Positions 35,353-44,846 are shown, counted from the stretch's first letter. The stretch is 64,000 bases of DNA from Burkholderiaceae bacterium (GCA_947452535.1 CANGCM010000004.1:30998-94997); one strand, 5' to 3'. Notes: generated from the letters alone by a model not told the origin. Numbers and translations are program-made.

Positions 35353-36261
35353 TTATTTTGCTTTAGCTAAAGATGGATCTTTAAAGCTTTCTACTAAAAA
35401 ATCAACTAAAGCGCGTACTGCAGCAGACATGTTATTTTTTTCTGGAAAAACTAGGGAGATATTGGCTGATGGTAAGGTCCAGTCGGTCAGTATTTGCTGT
35501 AGCCTGCCCGTTCGCAAGTGCGTATCGACCTCCCAAATAGATCGCATTAAAACACCATGACCCTCCAGTGCCCATGCGGTTGCTGATTCCCCATCATTCG
35601 TAGTAAGTTGCCCACGAACTTTAATCGTTTCATGCTTATTGCCTGAGTATAAATGCCAGGTGCCGAACGTTTCATTACTTTCCCTGAGGAAGATGCATTG
35701 ATGCTGTGTAAGATCCTTGGGGGTTTGGGGTACGCCCTGTCGAAGGAGATATTTTGGAGATGCACATAAAATACGTTTGTTGGGGATCAAAGTCCGGGAG
35801 GTTAATCTGGTGTCCGGTAAATTACCAAAATGGATAAATAAGTCTATATTTTGCTCAAGGGCATTAATCGGCTTGTCTGTAAGATGCAGCTGTATTTCAA
35901 CATCTTGAAACGTACGTACAAATTTAGATAATGCCGGAGCAATATATTTTCGGCCAAAGCCGAGGGTTGCGCCCATACGAATAGTTCCTCTTGGGGTCGC
36001 TTTTCTTCTGGCTATAGATTGCTCCAAGGCCTCTAGATCATCTAACACCTTACCCCCTTCTATTAGGTAGATATCACCCTCTGGAGTCAGGCTAATGCGT
36101 CGAGTGGTTCTATTGAGCAATCTCACTCCCAGGCGAGCCTCAAGGTTTGCAAGGCGTTTACTCACTGCTGGCGGCGTGACTCCCATCTCTTGAGCTGCGC
36201 TGTAAAGACTTCCTTTTTTGATCAGGAGCGAGAAAAAGGCAATGTCAGAAAATGGATTCAT
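35353..36261 (-). CDS. LysR-family transcriptional regulator
   Basis: 302 residues. The N-terminal winged helix reads SLYSAAQEMGVTPPAVSKRLANLEARLGVRLLNRTTRRISLT; the effector domain follows (RGTIRMGATLGFGRKYIAPAL and on). LysR proteins usually activate a divergent operon in response to a pathway metabolite. This one is divergent from the PdxA-like gene at 36403, with a 141-base AT-rich gap between, so it most likely controls that operon. It is the only dedicated metabolic regulator in the whole Bug-rich region. Confidence 0.93.
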   Translation of the reverse strand: MNPFSDIAFFSLLIKKGSLYSAAQEMGVTPPAVSKRLANLEARLGVRLLNRTTRRISLTPEGDIYLIEGGKVLDDLEALEQSIARRKATPRGTIRMGATLGFGRKYIAPALSKFVRTFQDVEIQLHLTDKPINALEQNIDLFIHFGNLPDTRLTSRTLIPNKRILCASPKYLLRQGVPQTPKDLTQHQCIFLRESNETFGTWHLYSGNKHETIKVRGQLTTNDGESATAWALEGHGVLMRSIWEVDTHLRTGRLQQILTDWTLPSANISLVFPEKNNMSAAVRALVDFLVESFKDPSLAKAK

Positions 36262-36402
36262 TCGTAATTTAAAGTTATTAAAGTGATAAATTAATGTTAA
36301 CTATAAACTCAATTTCATCAGTTAATATGCTTAAAACGTATGCAATTGCCACTGCTTTTGTATAAAAGATACTTAAATAACTATTTCACTGAAGGGTATT
36401 TC

Positions 36403-37410
36403 ATGATTCAAAAGCCAATTATTGGCCTAATGTTGGGTGATGTCACCGGTATTGGCCCCGAGGTTGCTGTGAAACTGCTTGCTGATCCAGCCACGCATGA
36501 GCATGCCAAAGTTTTAGTAGTTGGGGATCGCCGAGTTCTTGAGCTTGGTCTGGCTGATGCTAAGGCGCAGTTACCAGTTAATGTCGTAAGTGATGTTGAC
36601 TCTGTCGATTGGTCGCAGCCTGGGATTCAGATGATTGATTTGAAAAATATCGACCCTAGCCAGATTGAGCGTGGCTTAACTTCTATTGAATCGGGGCGGC
36701 TGACTGGTGAAACCCTTAAAGTAATGACGGATATGGTTCATGCTGGAAAAATTGATGCAGTGTGCTTTGCACCTCTTAATAAAGGCGCACTGAACAAGGG
36801 TGGTTGGAAGTATAGGGATGAGCATGAGATGTTTGCCAAGTGGAATGATCACGAGGGCTATTACGGCGAAGTGAATTTAATCAAACTATTTTGTACTTTC
36901 CGAGTCACCTCACACGTTAGTCTTCGTCAAGCGGTTGATTTGGTTATCCCTGAAAGAATAGAGGGCGCATTGCGCTTAGCTCATGAGACTATGCGCGGTC
37001 TTGGAAAGGCGCAACCCCGAATTGGAGTGGCTGCTTTAAATCCCCATAACGGAGAGGGCGGTTTATTTGGCACAGAAGAAATTGAAATCATTAGGCCCAC
37101 CCTAGAGAGACTGCGCACAGAAAATCTTCCATCCGAAGGCCCATTTCCATCTGATACCGTTTTTCTAAAGGCGCGTGCAGGAGATTTTGATGCGGTTGTG
37201 ATCATGTATCACGACCAGGGTCAGATTGCTACCAAGTTATTAGGCTTTACTGAGGGTGTCACTTTGACAGGTGGTCTTAAGACTTTGTACACCACTCCTT
37301 CACATGGCACTGCATACGATATCGTTGGCAAAGGAATTGCGGATGTTGGTGCTATGAAAAGAGCTTTTGATGTGATTGTTAATCTTGCTACTGCAAGAAA
37401 AAATAAGTAA
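36403..37410 (+). CDS. PdxA-family 4-phosphohydroxyacid dehydrogenase
   Basis: 335 residues from the ATG at 36403 (GAAGGG 6 bases upstream; the track start adds 21 unsupported residues). Family motifs: GDVTGIGPEV, NKGALNKGG, DEHEMF, ALNPHNGEGGLFG, YHDQGQIATK, TPSHGTAYDIVGKG. The three metal-binding His (DEHEMF, NPHNGE, YHDQ) are kept. PdxA makes pyridoxine precursor, but relatives oxidise 4-phospho-D-threonate or -erythronate (PdxA2) or aromatic cis-diols (TphB). Its position in a LysR-controlled catabolic operon favours a PdxA2- or TphB-like role. No kinase gene of the DUF1537 type, the usual PdxA2 partner, is in the window. Confidence 0.85.
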   Translation: MIQKPIIGLMLGDVTGIGPEVAVKLLADPATHEHAKVLVVGDRRVLELGLADAKAQLPVNVVSDVDSVDWSQPGIQMIDLKNIDPSQIERGLTSIESGRLTGETLKVMTDMVHAGKIDAVCFAPLNKGALNKGGWKYRDEHEMFAKWNDHEGYYGEVNLIKLFCTFRVTSHVSLRQAVDLVIPERIEGALRLAHETMRGLGKAQPRIGVAALNPHNGEGGLFGTEEIEIIRPTLERLRTENLPSEGPFPSDTVFLKARAGDFDAVVIMYHDQGQIATKLLGFTEGVTLTGGLKTLYTTPSHGTAYDIVGKGIADVGAMKRAFDVIVNLATARKNK

Positions 37411-37421
37411 GGGAGAGGCTC

Positions 37422-38372
37422 ATGTCCAGAAAAAAAATCCTCACTCCTGCGGATGTTGAGTCCTTAGAATTTGATGCGCTCATTCCGTACAACACAAACC
37501 TCATGGAGGGTTTTAAGCCCTTTAAGTTACCAGGCGATGGCGTCAATATTAATGGTGTTATTGGTGGTAGCGGCCCGCCGCTGTTATTAATTCATGGAAA
37601 TCCACTGACTCATGTTACTTGGCACAAGGTTGCGCCAACATTAGCTCGGCACTTTACTGTCGTGGCGATTGACCTGCGAGGTTATGGTGATAGCGATAAG
37701 CCCTTGGGCGGCGGCGATCATTCGGAATACTCATTTCGTTCGATGGCCAATGATGCTGTAAAGGTCATGGCTCAGTTAGGCTTTGAGAAATTTCCCGTAG
37801 TTGGACATGATCGAGGTGCGCGCGTTGGCTTTAGAATGTGTTTGGATCATCCTGGGGTCGTAACTAAATTTATACCCTTAGATATTGTGCCTACTCATGA
37901 GGTGTTGAATAAGGTAACGATGGGTTGGGGTCTTGAATCCTACCATTGGTTTTTCATGGCTCAAAAAGAGCCCTTTCCAGAGCGCTTGATCTGTGCAGAT
38001 CTGAACTATTACATCAATTACAAGCTGAATAAAAAGGGCGTAGGATTAAAAATATTTGCCCCAGAAGCATTTGCTGAATATGCTCGCTGTACTACTCCAG
38101 AACAAATTCACGCTATCTGCGAGGACTATCGTGCTACGGTATCAATTGATCTTGAGATGGATACTGCCGACCTAGCAAATAATAAGAAAATTACCTGTCC
38201 AGTAATGGTTCTGTGGGGGAGCAACAGTCACTGTGGAAGGCACTTCACGCCAATGGCGGCTTGGAGTAAGTGGGCCGATGAGCTTGAGGGCACTGATATT
38301 CCCACAGGACATTACCCTCAGGAAGAGCGCCCAGATTTAATTTATAAAGCCATTCGATCTTTTATTGCTTAG
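37422..38372 (+). CDS. Fluoroacetate/haloacetate-dehalogenase-like alpha/beta hydrolase
   Basis: 316 residues. The nucleophile is Asp: VVGHDRGARVGFRM gives D130 with R131 and R134, the arginines that hold the carboxylate in fluoroacetate dehalogenase. LDIVPT supplies D154, SYHWFF supplies H175-W176 of the halide pocket, EDYRA has the Tyr (Y237), and TGHYPQ the catalytic H297. Spacing matches D110, R111, R114, D134, H155, W156, Y219 and H280 of the Rhodopseudomonas enzyme, recalled from memory. Hydrolytic removal of halide from a 2-haloacid is therefore plausible; epoxide hydrolases are the nearest alternative. It starts 11 bases after the PdxA-like gene. Confidence 0.88.
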   Translation: MSRKKILTPADVESLEFDALIPYNTNLMEGFKPFKLPGDGVNINGVIGGSGPPLLLIHGNPLTHVTWHKVAPTLARHFTVVAIDLRGYGDSDKPLGGGDHSEYSFRSMANDAVKVMAQLGFEKFPVVGHDRGARVGFRMCLDHPGVVTKFIPLDIVPTHEVLNKVTMGWGLESYHWFFMAQKEPFPERLICADLNYYINYKLNKKGVGLKIFAPEAFAEYARCTTPEQIHAICEDYRATVSIDLEMDTADLANNKKITCPVMVLWGSNSHCGRHFTPMAAWSKWADELEGTDIPTGHYPQEERPDLIYKAIRSFIA

Positions 38373-38427
38373 CTTATCAATAAGCTGAGATCCATTCTCC
38401 ATTTCCGCTTCCTCTTTATTTGAGATC

Positions 38428-39399
38428 ATGATGACTATTAGATCAACTATTCTTTTCTTACTATGCTGCTTCTCTTTGAATGGGTATGCCGATGATGCCT
38501 ACCCCACAAAACCAATCCGCTTGTATGTAGGATTTGCACCTGGTGGTGGTACAGATATTGCTGCAAGGATTATTGCCCCCTATGTATCAAAGGAATTGGG
38601 ACAATCCATCATTATTGAGAATAAGCCTGGAGTTGGTGGAAATATTGCTACGGATATCATTTCAAAGTCAGCGCCTGATGGCTATCTGATTATGTTGAGT
38701 TCAGTAGGACCCTTAGCTTATAGCCCACATATTTATAAGCTAGGTTATGACCCATTAAAAGATCTCACCCCACTTGGCTTGGGCGTATCTTCAGGCAATG
38801 CTTTAATCGTAAATCCCCAGGTGTTAAAGACAAAAACTTTGGCTGAGTATGTTGCTATTGCAGACAAAACACCCGGCGGATTGGCATATGGTAGCTCAGG
38901 CTCTGGTAGTGGCGGTCATTTGGCTGGTGAGTTATTCGCGGCAACCGCAAAAATAAAATTAATCCATATTGGCTATCGTGGCGGAGGCCCTGCAATTAAT
39001 GATTTACTGGGCGGCACTGTACCTTCGTTATTTGCGACGATTATCACTGCAAAGCAGTTAATTGAATCTGGAAAAGTAGATGCATTGGCAGTTACTAGTC
39101 GCCAACGTTCAAAGGCTTTGCCGAATGTGCCAACCATAGCAGAGTTAGGTTACCCAGGATATGAGGCTGCAAATTGGTATGCCTTTGTTGCCCCGCCTAA
39201 AATGCCGCCAGCTATTGTTAATAAGTTGAATGCTGCCATCAATAAGGCCCTGCGAGATCCGCAAATTAGGGAGAGGTTAATTATGCAAGGTCTCGATCCT
39301 ACGCCTTCAACCCCAGATGAAATGGCTGTTTATATGAAAAAAGAATACAACCTTTGGGGTAATGTGATTACTAAGGCTGGAATAAAGGTGGATAACTAA
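38428..39399 (+). CDS. Bug/TctC-family solute-binding protein
   Basis: 323 residues with a short Sec signal ending NGYADD (about residue 23). TKPIRLYVGFAPGGGTD, IENKPGVGGNIA, APDGYLIM and HIGYRGGG (in place of HVPYKGGG) mark a subgroup that also includes the protein at 45864. Two ATGs in tandem (38428 and 38431) could serve as start. It lies 55 bases after the dehalogenase-like gene, so a carboxylate, possibly halogenated, is a reasonable ligand guess. Confidence 0.92.
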   Translation: MMTIRSTILFLLCCFSLNGYADDAYPTKPIRLYVGFAPGGGTDIAARIIAPYVSKELGQSIIIENKPGVGGNIATDIISKSAPDGYLIMLSSVGPLAYSPHIYKLGYDPLKDLTPLGLGVSSGNALIVNPQVLKTKTLAEYVAIADKTPGGLAYGSSGSGSGGHLAGELFAATAKIKLIHIGYRGGGPAINDLLGGTVPSLFATIITAKQLIESGKVDALAVTSRQRSKALPNVPTIAELGYPGYEAANWYAFVAPPKMPPAIVNKLNAAINKALRDPQIRERLIMQGLDPTPSTPDEMAVYMKKEYNLWGNVITKAGIKVDN

Positions 39400-39454
39400 T
39401 CCATGGACGATCATGCTAGTTCAATGGTGTTGCTAATGATTGCAGAGGCCTGAT

Positions 39455-40858
39455 ATGGCTTCGAAAACCTTGTATCAGAAATTAGTTGATTCACATACAG
39501 TGGCTGTATTAGATCAGGAGAATGTACTTCTTTTTTGTGATTTGCATTTAATGAACGAGTACACGAGCCCACAAGCCTTTGCAGGGCTGGAGGAGAAGGG
39601 ATACTCGGTCGCCGTCCCTGGCCAGAATGTGGCTGTAGTTAGTCATATCATTCCAACACATCACACTTCTCCGAGACTAATTGCTGATCCGGCTTCTGCA
39701 TTGCAGGCAAGATTTCTAAAGCGAAATTGCGACAGATATCACATTCCTTTATTTGATACGAATGATCGGCTGCAAGGTATTGAGCATGTAGTTTCACCAG
39801 AGCACGGAATGATTAGGCCAGGAATGGTGGTGATTTGCGGAGATAGTCACACAACGACCTATGGTGCATTAGGAGCCTTAGGTTTTGGTATTGGTACATC
39901 AGAGGTTGAGCATGTTCTTGCAACTCAGACCTTGGTTTATCGCCTTGCTAAGAATATGAGAATTACCGTCAGTGGCGTTTTACCGCTTGGTAGCACATCT
40001 AAAGATTTAATTTTAATGATCATTAGCAAAATCGGAGCTAAAGGTGCTATTGGTTGCGTTATTGAATTTTGTGGAAGCGCTATTGAGGCACTTAGCATTG
40101 AGGCCCGATTTACTCTGTGCAATATGGCTGTTGAGGCAGGTGCGCGCGGCGCATTAATTTCTCCTGATCAAGTGGCTATTAATTATGTGCTGCAACGTGC
40201 TAAAGATATTACGGGCGAGATTCAAGATCAGGCGCTTCTATTTTGGGGTGGCCTGCAATCTGATCTAGGCGCTAAATTTGATATTGAATATCAATTTGAT
40301 GCTAGCAATATTGCCCCCCATGTTACTTGGGGTACAAGTCCTGATCAGGCTGTGGAGATTGGTTTGCCTTTGCCCCATCAAAATTCCTTTTCTGACCCCG
40401 TTGAAAATTTAAGTCTTGAGCAGGCATTGCGGTACACCCAGTTGCAAGCTGGGCAAACACTTGAGGGCGTTCCAATTCAGCATGTATTTATTGGGTCTTG
40501 TACGAATGGTCGCATTGAGGATTTGAGAAGTGTTGTGCAGGTCATTGGCAATCGAAAAGTAGCTAAAGGCATCCGTGCAATGGTTGTACCTGGCTCTGGG
40601 GCCGTTAAAGAGCAGGCCGAGGCCGAGGGCATTGCGGATATTTTAATTTCTGCAGGCTTTGAATGGCGTAATCCGGGTTGCTCGATGTGTCTCGCTATGA
40701 ATGATGATGTGCTCAAACCAGGGGTCCGCTGTGCCTCAACAACGAATCGCAACTTTGAAGGGCGCCAGGGGCGAGGGGCAATTACCCATCTCATGAGTCC
40801 AGCCATGGCCGCAGCCGCAGCTATTACTGGAAAAATTACCGACGTTCGTAAATTGTAA
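39455..40858 (+). CDS. LeuC-like large subunit of an isopropylmalate/citraconate-type dehydratase
   Basis: 467 residues from the ATG at 39455 (AGAGG about 6 bases upstream; the track start is TTG). The aconitase-fold motifs are CGDSHTTTYGALGALGFGIGTSEVEHVLATQT and GSCTNGRIEDLR, with NPGCSMCLAMN completing the three cysteines for a 4Fe-4S cluster. It resembles bacterial LeuC, but no leuB or leuA is nearby and the genes lie with catabolic CoA-transferases. A citraconate/D-citramalate hydratase or related hydro-lyase is therefore a real alternative. It is followed 13 bases later by its small subunit. Confidence 0.9.
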   Translation: MASKTLYQKLVDSHTVAVLDQENVLLFCDLHLMNEYTSPQAFAGLEEKGYSVAVPGQNVAVVSHIIPTHHTSPRLIADPASALQARFLKRNCDRYHIPLFDTNDRLQGIEHVVSPEHGMIRPGMVVICGDSHTTTYGALGALGFGIGTSEVEHVLATQTLVYRLAKNMRITVSGVLPLGSTSKDLILMIISKIGAKGAIGCVIEFCGSAIEALSIEARFTLCNMAVEAGARGALISPDQVAINYVLQRAKDITGEIQDQALLFWGGLQSDLGAKFDIEYQFDASNIAPHVTWGTSPDQAVEIGLPLPHQNSFSDPVENLSLEQALRYTQLQAGQTLEGVPIQHVFIGSCTNGRIEDLRSVVQVIGNRKVAKGIRAMVVPGSGAVKEQAEAEGIADILISAGFEWRNPGCSMCLAMNDDVLKPGVRCASTTNRNFEGRQGRGAITHLMSPAMAAAAAITGKITDVRKL

Positions 40859-40871
40859 GAAGGCGATCTAA

Positions 40872-41522
40872 ATGCCCCATCAAACCATTATTCAAGGCTA
40901 TGCCGCTCCCTTACGAATTGCAAATTTTGATACTGATCAGGTAATGCCTAAGCAGTTTTTACGCGGTATTGATAAGTCCGGCTTAAAGGATGGCCTTTTT
41001 TATGACTTACGCTTTGATGATCAGGGGCAATTAAGGCCAGACTTCTTTTTAAATCAGCCCACCTACGCTTTGACAGATGTATTAATTGCAGGTCCAAACT
41101 ATGGATGTGGGTCTAGTCGCGAGCATGCGGTTTGGGGGATGCAGCAATATGGCTTTAAAGCGGTCATTGCCTCTAGTTTTGCAGAGATTTTTTATTCCAA
41201 TGCAATGGGCAATCGCTTGCTATTAGTTGTGTTGCCGGAGGATCAGGTACAAGCTTTGATGAAAGAGGCTGATGACGAATCCGGCCCCATTAAGGTAGAG
41301 ATTGATATTGAGAATGGTGTTGTACGGACACTAAAGCATCAGTTCACATTTTTAATGTCTGAAAGACATCATCGGATGTTTTTAGAGGGCTTAGATGTGA
41401 TTGGCCTCACTTTGAAATATCAAAGTCAGATTGACAATTTTTCCCAGTTGCATTGGAATGCTCATCCATGGCTTAATAATGTAGCTCGTAGTGTAGTAGA
41501 TCGATTGGCTCAATCTGAATAA
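40872..41522 (+). CDS. LeuD-like small subunit of the dehydratase
   Basis: 216 residues. Motifs: NFDTDQVMPKQFLRGIDKSGL and GPNYGCGSSREHAVWGMQQYGFKAVIASSFAEIFYSNA, the swivelling-domain signature of LeuD. YGCGSSREHA carries the active-site loop. It is a normal-length, full small subunit coded directly after the large one, so the two form the active heterodimer. Its substrate choice would follow that of the LeuC-like subunit. Confidence 0.92.
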   Translation: MPHQTIIQGYAAPLRIANFDTDQVMPKQFLRGIDKSGLKDGLFYDLRFDDQGQLRPDFFLNQPTYALTDVLIAGPNYGCGSSREHAVWGMQQYGFKAVIASSFAEIFYSNAMGNRLLLVVLPEDQVQALMKEADDESGPIKVEIDIENGVVRTLKHQFTFLMSERHHRMFLEGLDVIGLTLKYQSQIDNFSQLHWNAHPWLNNVARSVVDRLAQSE

Positions 41523-41609
41523 GTGACTTCCATTTGAATTTGAAGTATTAACGGTGATACCTATGACGTCACAGCAATTTACTGCATTCATTGATAAGGA
41601 CGCTAGCAA

Positions 41610-42656
41610 ATGAAACAAATTAGTGAAGGATCGTGGCATAGAAGTAGATGGCACATAACTCGCTCTCTGTTGAATGATTTTTTGAAGATGAGGTTTATTA
41701 AAGTCACCTTAATTACAGTGATGATGTGTACGTTAACTAATACGTATGCTAGCGACTATCCTGATAGACCTATTAAGTTGATTGTGGGTTATGCCCCAGG
41801 CGGCGGAACAGATTTAGTTGCTAGATTAGTAGGGCCTTCTCTTGGGCGTGCTCTTGGACAATCTATCGTAATCGAAAATAAGCCCGGAGCGGGAGGTTCC
41901 GCTGCAGCATCTTATGTCTCCAAGTCTAAGCCTGATGGATACACATTATTAATTTCAAGCGCTAGTAGCGTCTCAATTTACCCTGCTTTAAGTGCTAAAG
42001 CTGACTATCGTCAGAATCAATTTGCTCCTGTATCGCAGTTAACTATTGCCCCATTGGTTTTGGTAGTGAATAAGGATTTAGGGGTTCGCTCCGTTTCTGA
42101 CCTAGTCAAGCTTGCAAAGGCATCCCCTGGAAAGTTAAATTATTCCAGTTCAGGAATTGGTTCTGGGCCTCATTTTGCTGGCGTGTTGTTCAATGAAGTA
42201 GCAAATGTACAAATGACTCATGTGCCATTTAAGAGCGGCTCACCAGCGGTGATTTCAGTGGTTGGCGGAGAATCGCAATTAACTTTTGCTACAACTCCGA
42301 CCGTAATGCAGTTGATACGAGCAGGGCAGCTAACCGGCCTAGCCGTCACAAGCAAAGAGTCATCTCCTTTGGTCGAAGGCCTCCCTGGAATGAAGGCCGC
42401 CGGTTTGCTTGGGTATGAAATATTCCAATGGAATGCTATTTTTGCTCCGGCGGGAACACCACCCGAGGTGCTCAATAAACTATATGCCGGAATTAAGACA
42501 GCGATGAGTAATCCAGCTGTGAAGCAGTCTCTGGAGTCAGAGGGAACCGAGGTATTCGTTTCCAGTTCACCAGAAGCATTTAAAAATTTCTTAAAAAACG
42601 ATACCAAGTTTTGGGAGAGGTTAATTAATTCCGGTGGTATTAAAGCATTTGAGTAA
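41610..42656 (+). CDS. Bug/TctC-family solute-binding protein
   Basis: 348 residues as drawn. The ATG at 41610 has AAGGA 9 bases upstream, but the Sec signal itself begins at the internal ATG at 41688 (MRFIKVTLITVMMCTLTNTYAS), so the true protein may be 322 residues. DRPIKLIVGYAPGGGTD, IENKPGAGGSAA, KPDGYTLL and HVPFKSGS are present; the last replaces YKG by FKS, unlike all other copies here. It lies 87 bases after LeuD and 43 before the CoA-transferase. Confidence 0.9.
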   Translation: MKQISEGSWHRSRWHITRSLLNDFLKMRFIKVTLITVMMCTLTNTYASDYPDRPIKLIVGYAPGGGTDLVARLVGPSLGRALGQSIVIENKPGAGGSAAASYVSKSKPDGYTLLISSASSVSIYPALSAKADYRQNQFAPVSQLTIAPLVLVVNKDLGVRSVSDLVKLAKASPGKLNYSSSGIGSGPHFAGVLFNEVANVQMTHVPFKSGSPAVISVVGGESQLTFATTPTVMQLIRAGQLTGLAVTSKESSPLVEGLPGMKAAGLLGYEIFQWNAIFAPAGTPPEVLNKLYAGIKTAMSNPAVKQSLESEGTEVFVSSSPEAFKNFLKNDTKFWERLINSGGIKAFE

Positions 42657-42699
42657 TTTTCTGCTGTAGGATAATTTTTGTTTGAGAGAAAGATAAGGT

Positions 42700-43908
42700 A
42701 TGCAAGCTTTTAGTGGAATTAGAGTTCTAGATGTAACGCGAGTATTGGCTGGACCTTATGCTTCTTATCAGCTAGCGCTTTTGGGTGCTGACGTCATTAA
42801 GATTGAGCCAGTAAAGAAGGGAGAATCTACACGCTGGCGCTCTGAGGGTGATGCAAAATTAGGTGACATTGGAATGTCTCCTTCATTTCTAACCCAGGGC
42901 GCCAATAAAAGCTCATTAACCCTAAACTTAGATAGCAAAGAAGGTCAGGAGATTTTTTTGAGATTGGCGGCTACAGCCGATGTTATTGTTGAAAACTTGC
43001 GCGCTGGTTCAATGGAAAAACGAAATATTGGCTATGAGCAAGTTTGCAAGGTTAAGCCCGATATCATTTATTGCTCAATGACTGGCTACGGCCAAACAGG
43101 CCCTAAATCACGCTACCCTGCATACGATAGTGTCATTCAGGCTGCGGCTGGATTTATGAGTATTACAGGCACCCCAGAGAGTGGTCCTTTAAAGTCTGGG
43201 CCTCCTGTGGTTGATTACGCCATGGGAATGTCTGGTGCTTATGCTATTTCAGCGGCTTTATTTCAGAGATTTCGCAATGGAACTGGTCAGCATATCGATA
43301 TTTCAATGCTTGATAGTTGTATGGCGTTGATGTCAAGTATTCTGACTGCTTACATGAATACTGGAAATCCTCCTGGATTGCGAGGAAATGAAGCGCCAAG
43401 TCGTTCGCCTGCTTCAACGACTTTTGAAACTGCCGATGGATTACTTGCAATCGCGATTAACGAGCAGCACCAATTTGTCAATTTACTGGAGTCTATTGGT
43501 TTGGCTGACATGCTATTGGACGAGCGGTTCAAGGATGCGGCTAGCAGAAGAAGTCATACTCAAATTCTACGTGATGCGATTCAAGAGGCTTTGATGGGTA
43601 ATACTGCCAGTAATTGGGAGCCTGTCATTAATGGGGCTGGAGTGCCAGCTGCAAAAGTGCTCAGCATTCCAGAGGTCATGAAAACAGCGCAAGTAATAGA
43701 TCGCGAATTTTTTGGAAAAATTGCTCAAGAAGAATCTGGTTTAGATCGAGATCTGCAGCTACCTAAAGCCGCATTTCAATTTCGCAACAATGGACCAGCT
43801 TTGCGTTCGCCACCGCCACGTATTGGCGCTGACACCCAATCTATCTTAGAGTATTTGGGATATATTCCTGATGAGATTGAGTCACTTAGAAAGTCTGGGA
43901 TTGTTTAA
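42700..43908 (+). CDS. Class III CoA-transferase (CaiB/BaiF family)
   Basis: 402 residues. RVLDVTRVLAGPYASYQLALLGADVIKIE is the N-terminal CoA-binding signature, ANKSSLTLNL and GYGQTGPKSRYPAYDSVIQA follow. The Asp of PAYD (D143) is at the position of the catalytic aspartate that forms the acyl anhydride, so transferase activity is expected. Donor and acceptor cannot be read; carboxylic acids such as oxalate, malate, citramalate or carnitine are handled by relatives. A second family member lies at 46915. Together with the LeuCD genes it supports a pathway through CoA thioesters. Confidence 0.92.
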   Translation: MQAFSGIRVLDVTRVLAGPYASYQLALLGADVIKIEPVKKGESTRWRSEGDAKLGDIGMSPSFLTQGANKSSLTLNLDSKEGQEIFLRLAATADVIVENLRAGSMEKRNIGYEQVCKVKPDIIYCSMTGYGQTGPKSRYPAYDSVIQAAAGFMSITGTPESGPLKSGPPVVDYAMGMSGAYAISAALFQRFRNGTGQHIDISMLDSCMALMSSILTAYMNTGNPPGLRGNEAPSRSPASTTFETADGLLAIAINEQHQFVNLLESIGLADMLLDERFKDAASRRSHTQILRDAIQEALMGNTASNWEPVINGAGVPAAKVLSIPEVMKTAQVIDREFFGKIAQEESGLDRDLQLPKAAFQFRNNGPALRSPPPRIGADTQSILEYLGYIPDEIESLRKSGIV

Positions 43909-44031
43909 TGCGCTCAGTGAGATGAGTTAAGAATCAGTCAGGAGATAATCTTCATTAGAACTGCCAAGGTTTTTTTGAGTGCCTATACCAGCTGTTTCTA
44001 TACATACTTTTAATTATCTGAAATATAAGAA

Positions 44032-44685
44032 ATGAATATCAACGCTGATTACAGTAAAAGAGTGGTGATCAATTACCATAATTTACCTTGGGTCCCCAGT
44101 CCCGAGTCAGGTGTTGAGAGATGCATGCTTGAGCGGATGGGCGATGAGGTGGCTAAAGCAACTTCCATTGTGCGCTATCAACCTGGCGCTCAATTTAAAA
44201 CGCATTTCCATGAATTTGGTGAAGAGATATTGGTTTTAGAGGGTGTCTTTAGTGATGAGCTCGGTGATTATCCAGCCGGAACGTACATCATGAATCCACC
44301 GGGATCTTCACATGCGCCGCATAGCAAAATGGGCTGCATTCTTTTTGTGAAGCTGCGATATCTTGGTATGGATCAAGTAGAGCGAGAAGTGCTTAATACT
44401 AAAACAGCTGCTTGGTATCAAGGTATGGTGCCAGGTCTGAATGTGATGCCACTCATGAAACAGGGCAGTGGATCAACTTTAGTTCGGTGGGCTCCCCAAA
44501 CCTACTTCAATCCCCATAAGCACTATGGTGGTGAAGAGATCTTTGTCGTTGAAGGCGTATTTGAGGATGAGTATGGGCGCTATCCTGCTGGCTCCTGGAT
44601 TAGAAGTCCCCACATGAGCCTGCATCAACCTTTTAGTAAAGAGGGATGTACCATTTTTGTCAAGACTGGGCACCTACTGGACTAA
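44032..44685 (+). CDS. ChrR-like bicupin protein
   Basis: 217 residues made of two cupin repeats: YQPGAQFKTHFHEFGEEILVLEGVFSDE (about 50-75) and WAPQTYFNPHKHYGGEEIFVVEGVFEDEYG (about 150-180). Both keep the HxH...E metal-ligand pattern and are followed by YPAG..I..P and a C..FVK ending. Similar domains occur in ChrR anti-sigma factors, but the N-terminal zinc-binding anti-sigma domain is missing and no sigma factor is nearby. An enzymatic or sensing role, perhaps in acetylacetone- or oxidation-type chemistry, is open. It is separated from its neighbours by 123 and 161 bases. Confidence 0.85.
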   Translation: MNINADYSKRVVINYHNLPWVPSPESGVERCMLERMGDEVAKATSIVRYQPGAQFKTHFHEFGEEILVLEGVFSDELGDYPAGTYIMNPPGSSHAPHSKMGCILFVKLRYLGMDQVEREVLNTKTAAWYQGMVPGLNVMPLMKQGSGSTLVRWAPQTYFNPHKHYGGEEIFVVEGVFEDEYGRYPAGSWIRSPHMSLHQPFSKEGCTIFVKTGHLLD

Positions 44686-44846
44686 TGCATCGACTTTATT
44701 CGGTCCAGTTAGACAATGCGAGTATTGGCTTAATCCCTTGGCCTTAGCTCTAAACTAAATAGAGCTTCATTGTGGGTAATAATGCGGTATCGAGGAATGC
44801 TCTATTACTATCAATCAGGGGCCCTCAAACAATTAGGAGAATTTTG

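Noticed and set aside
39455-41522. Leucine biosynthesis locus (leuC-leuD)
   Set aside because: No leuA or leuB is adjacent and the genes lie among CoA-transferases and Bug receptors. The families are right but biosynthetic use is not supported by context.
44032-44685. ChrR anti-sigma factor
   Set aside because: Only the cupin parts match; the zinc-binding anti-sigma domain and a partner ECF sigma gene are missing.
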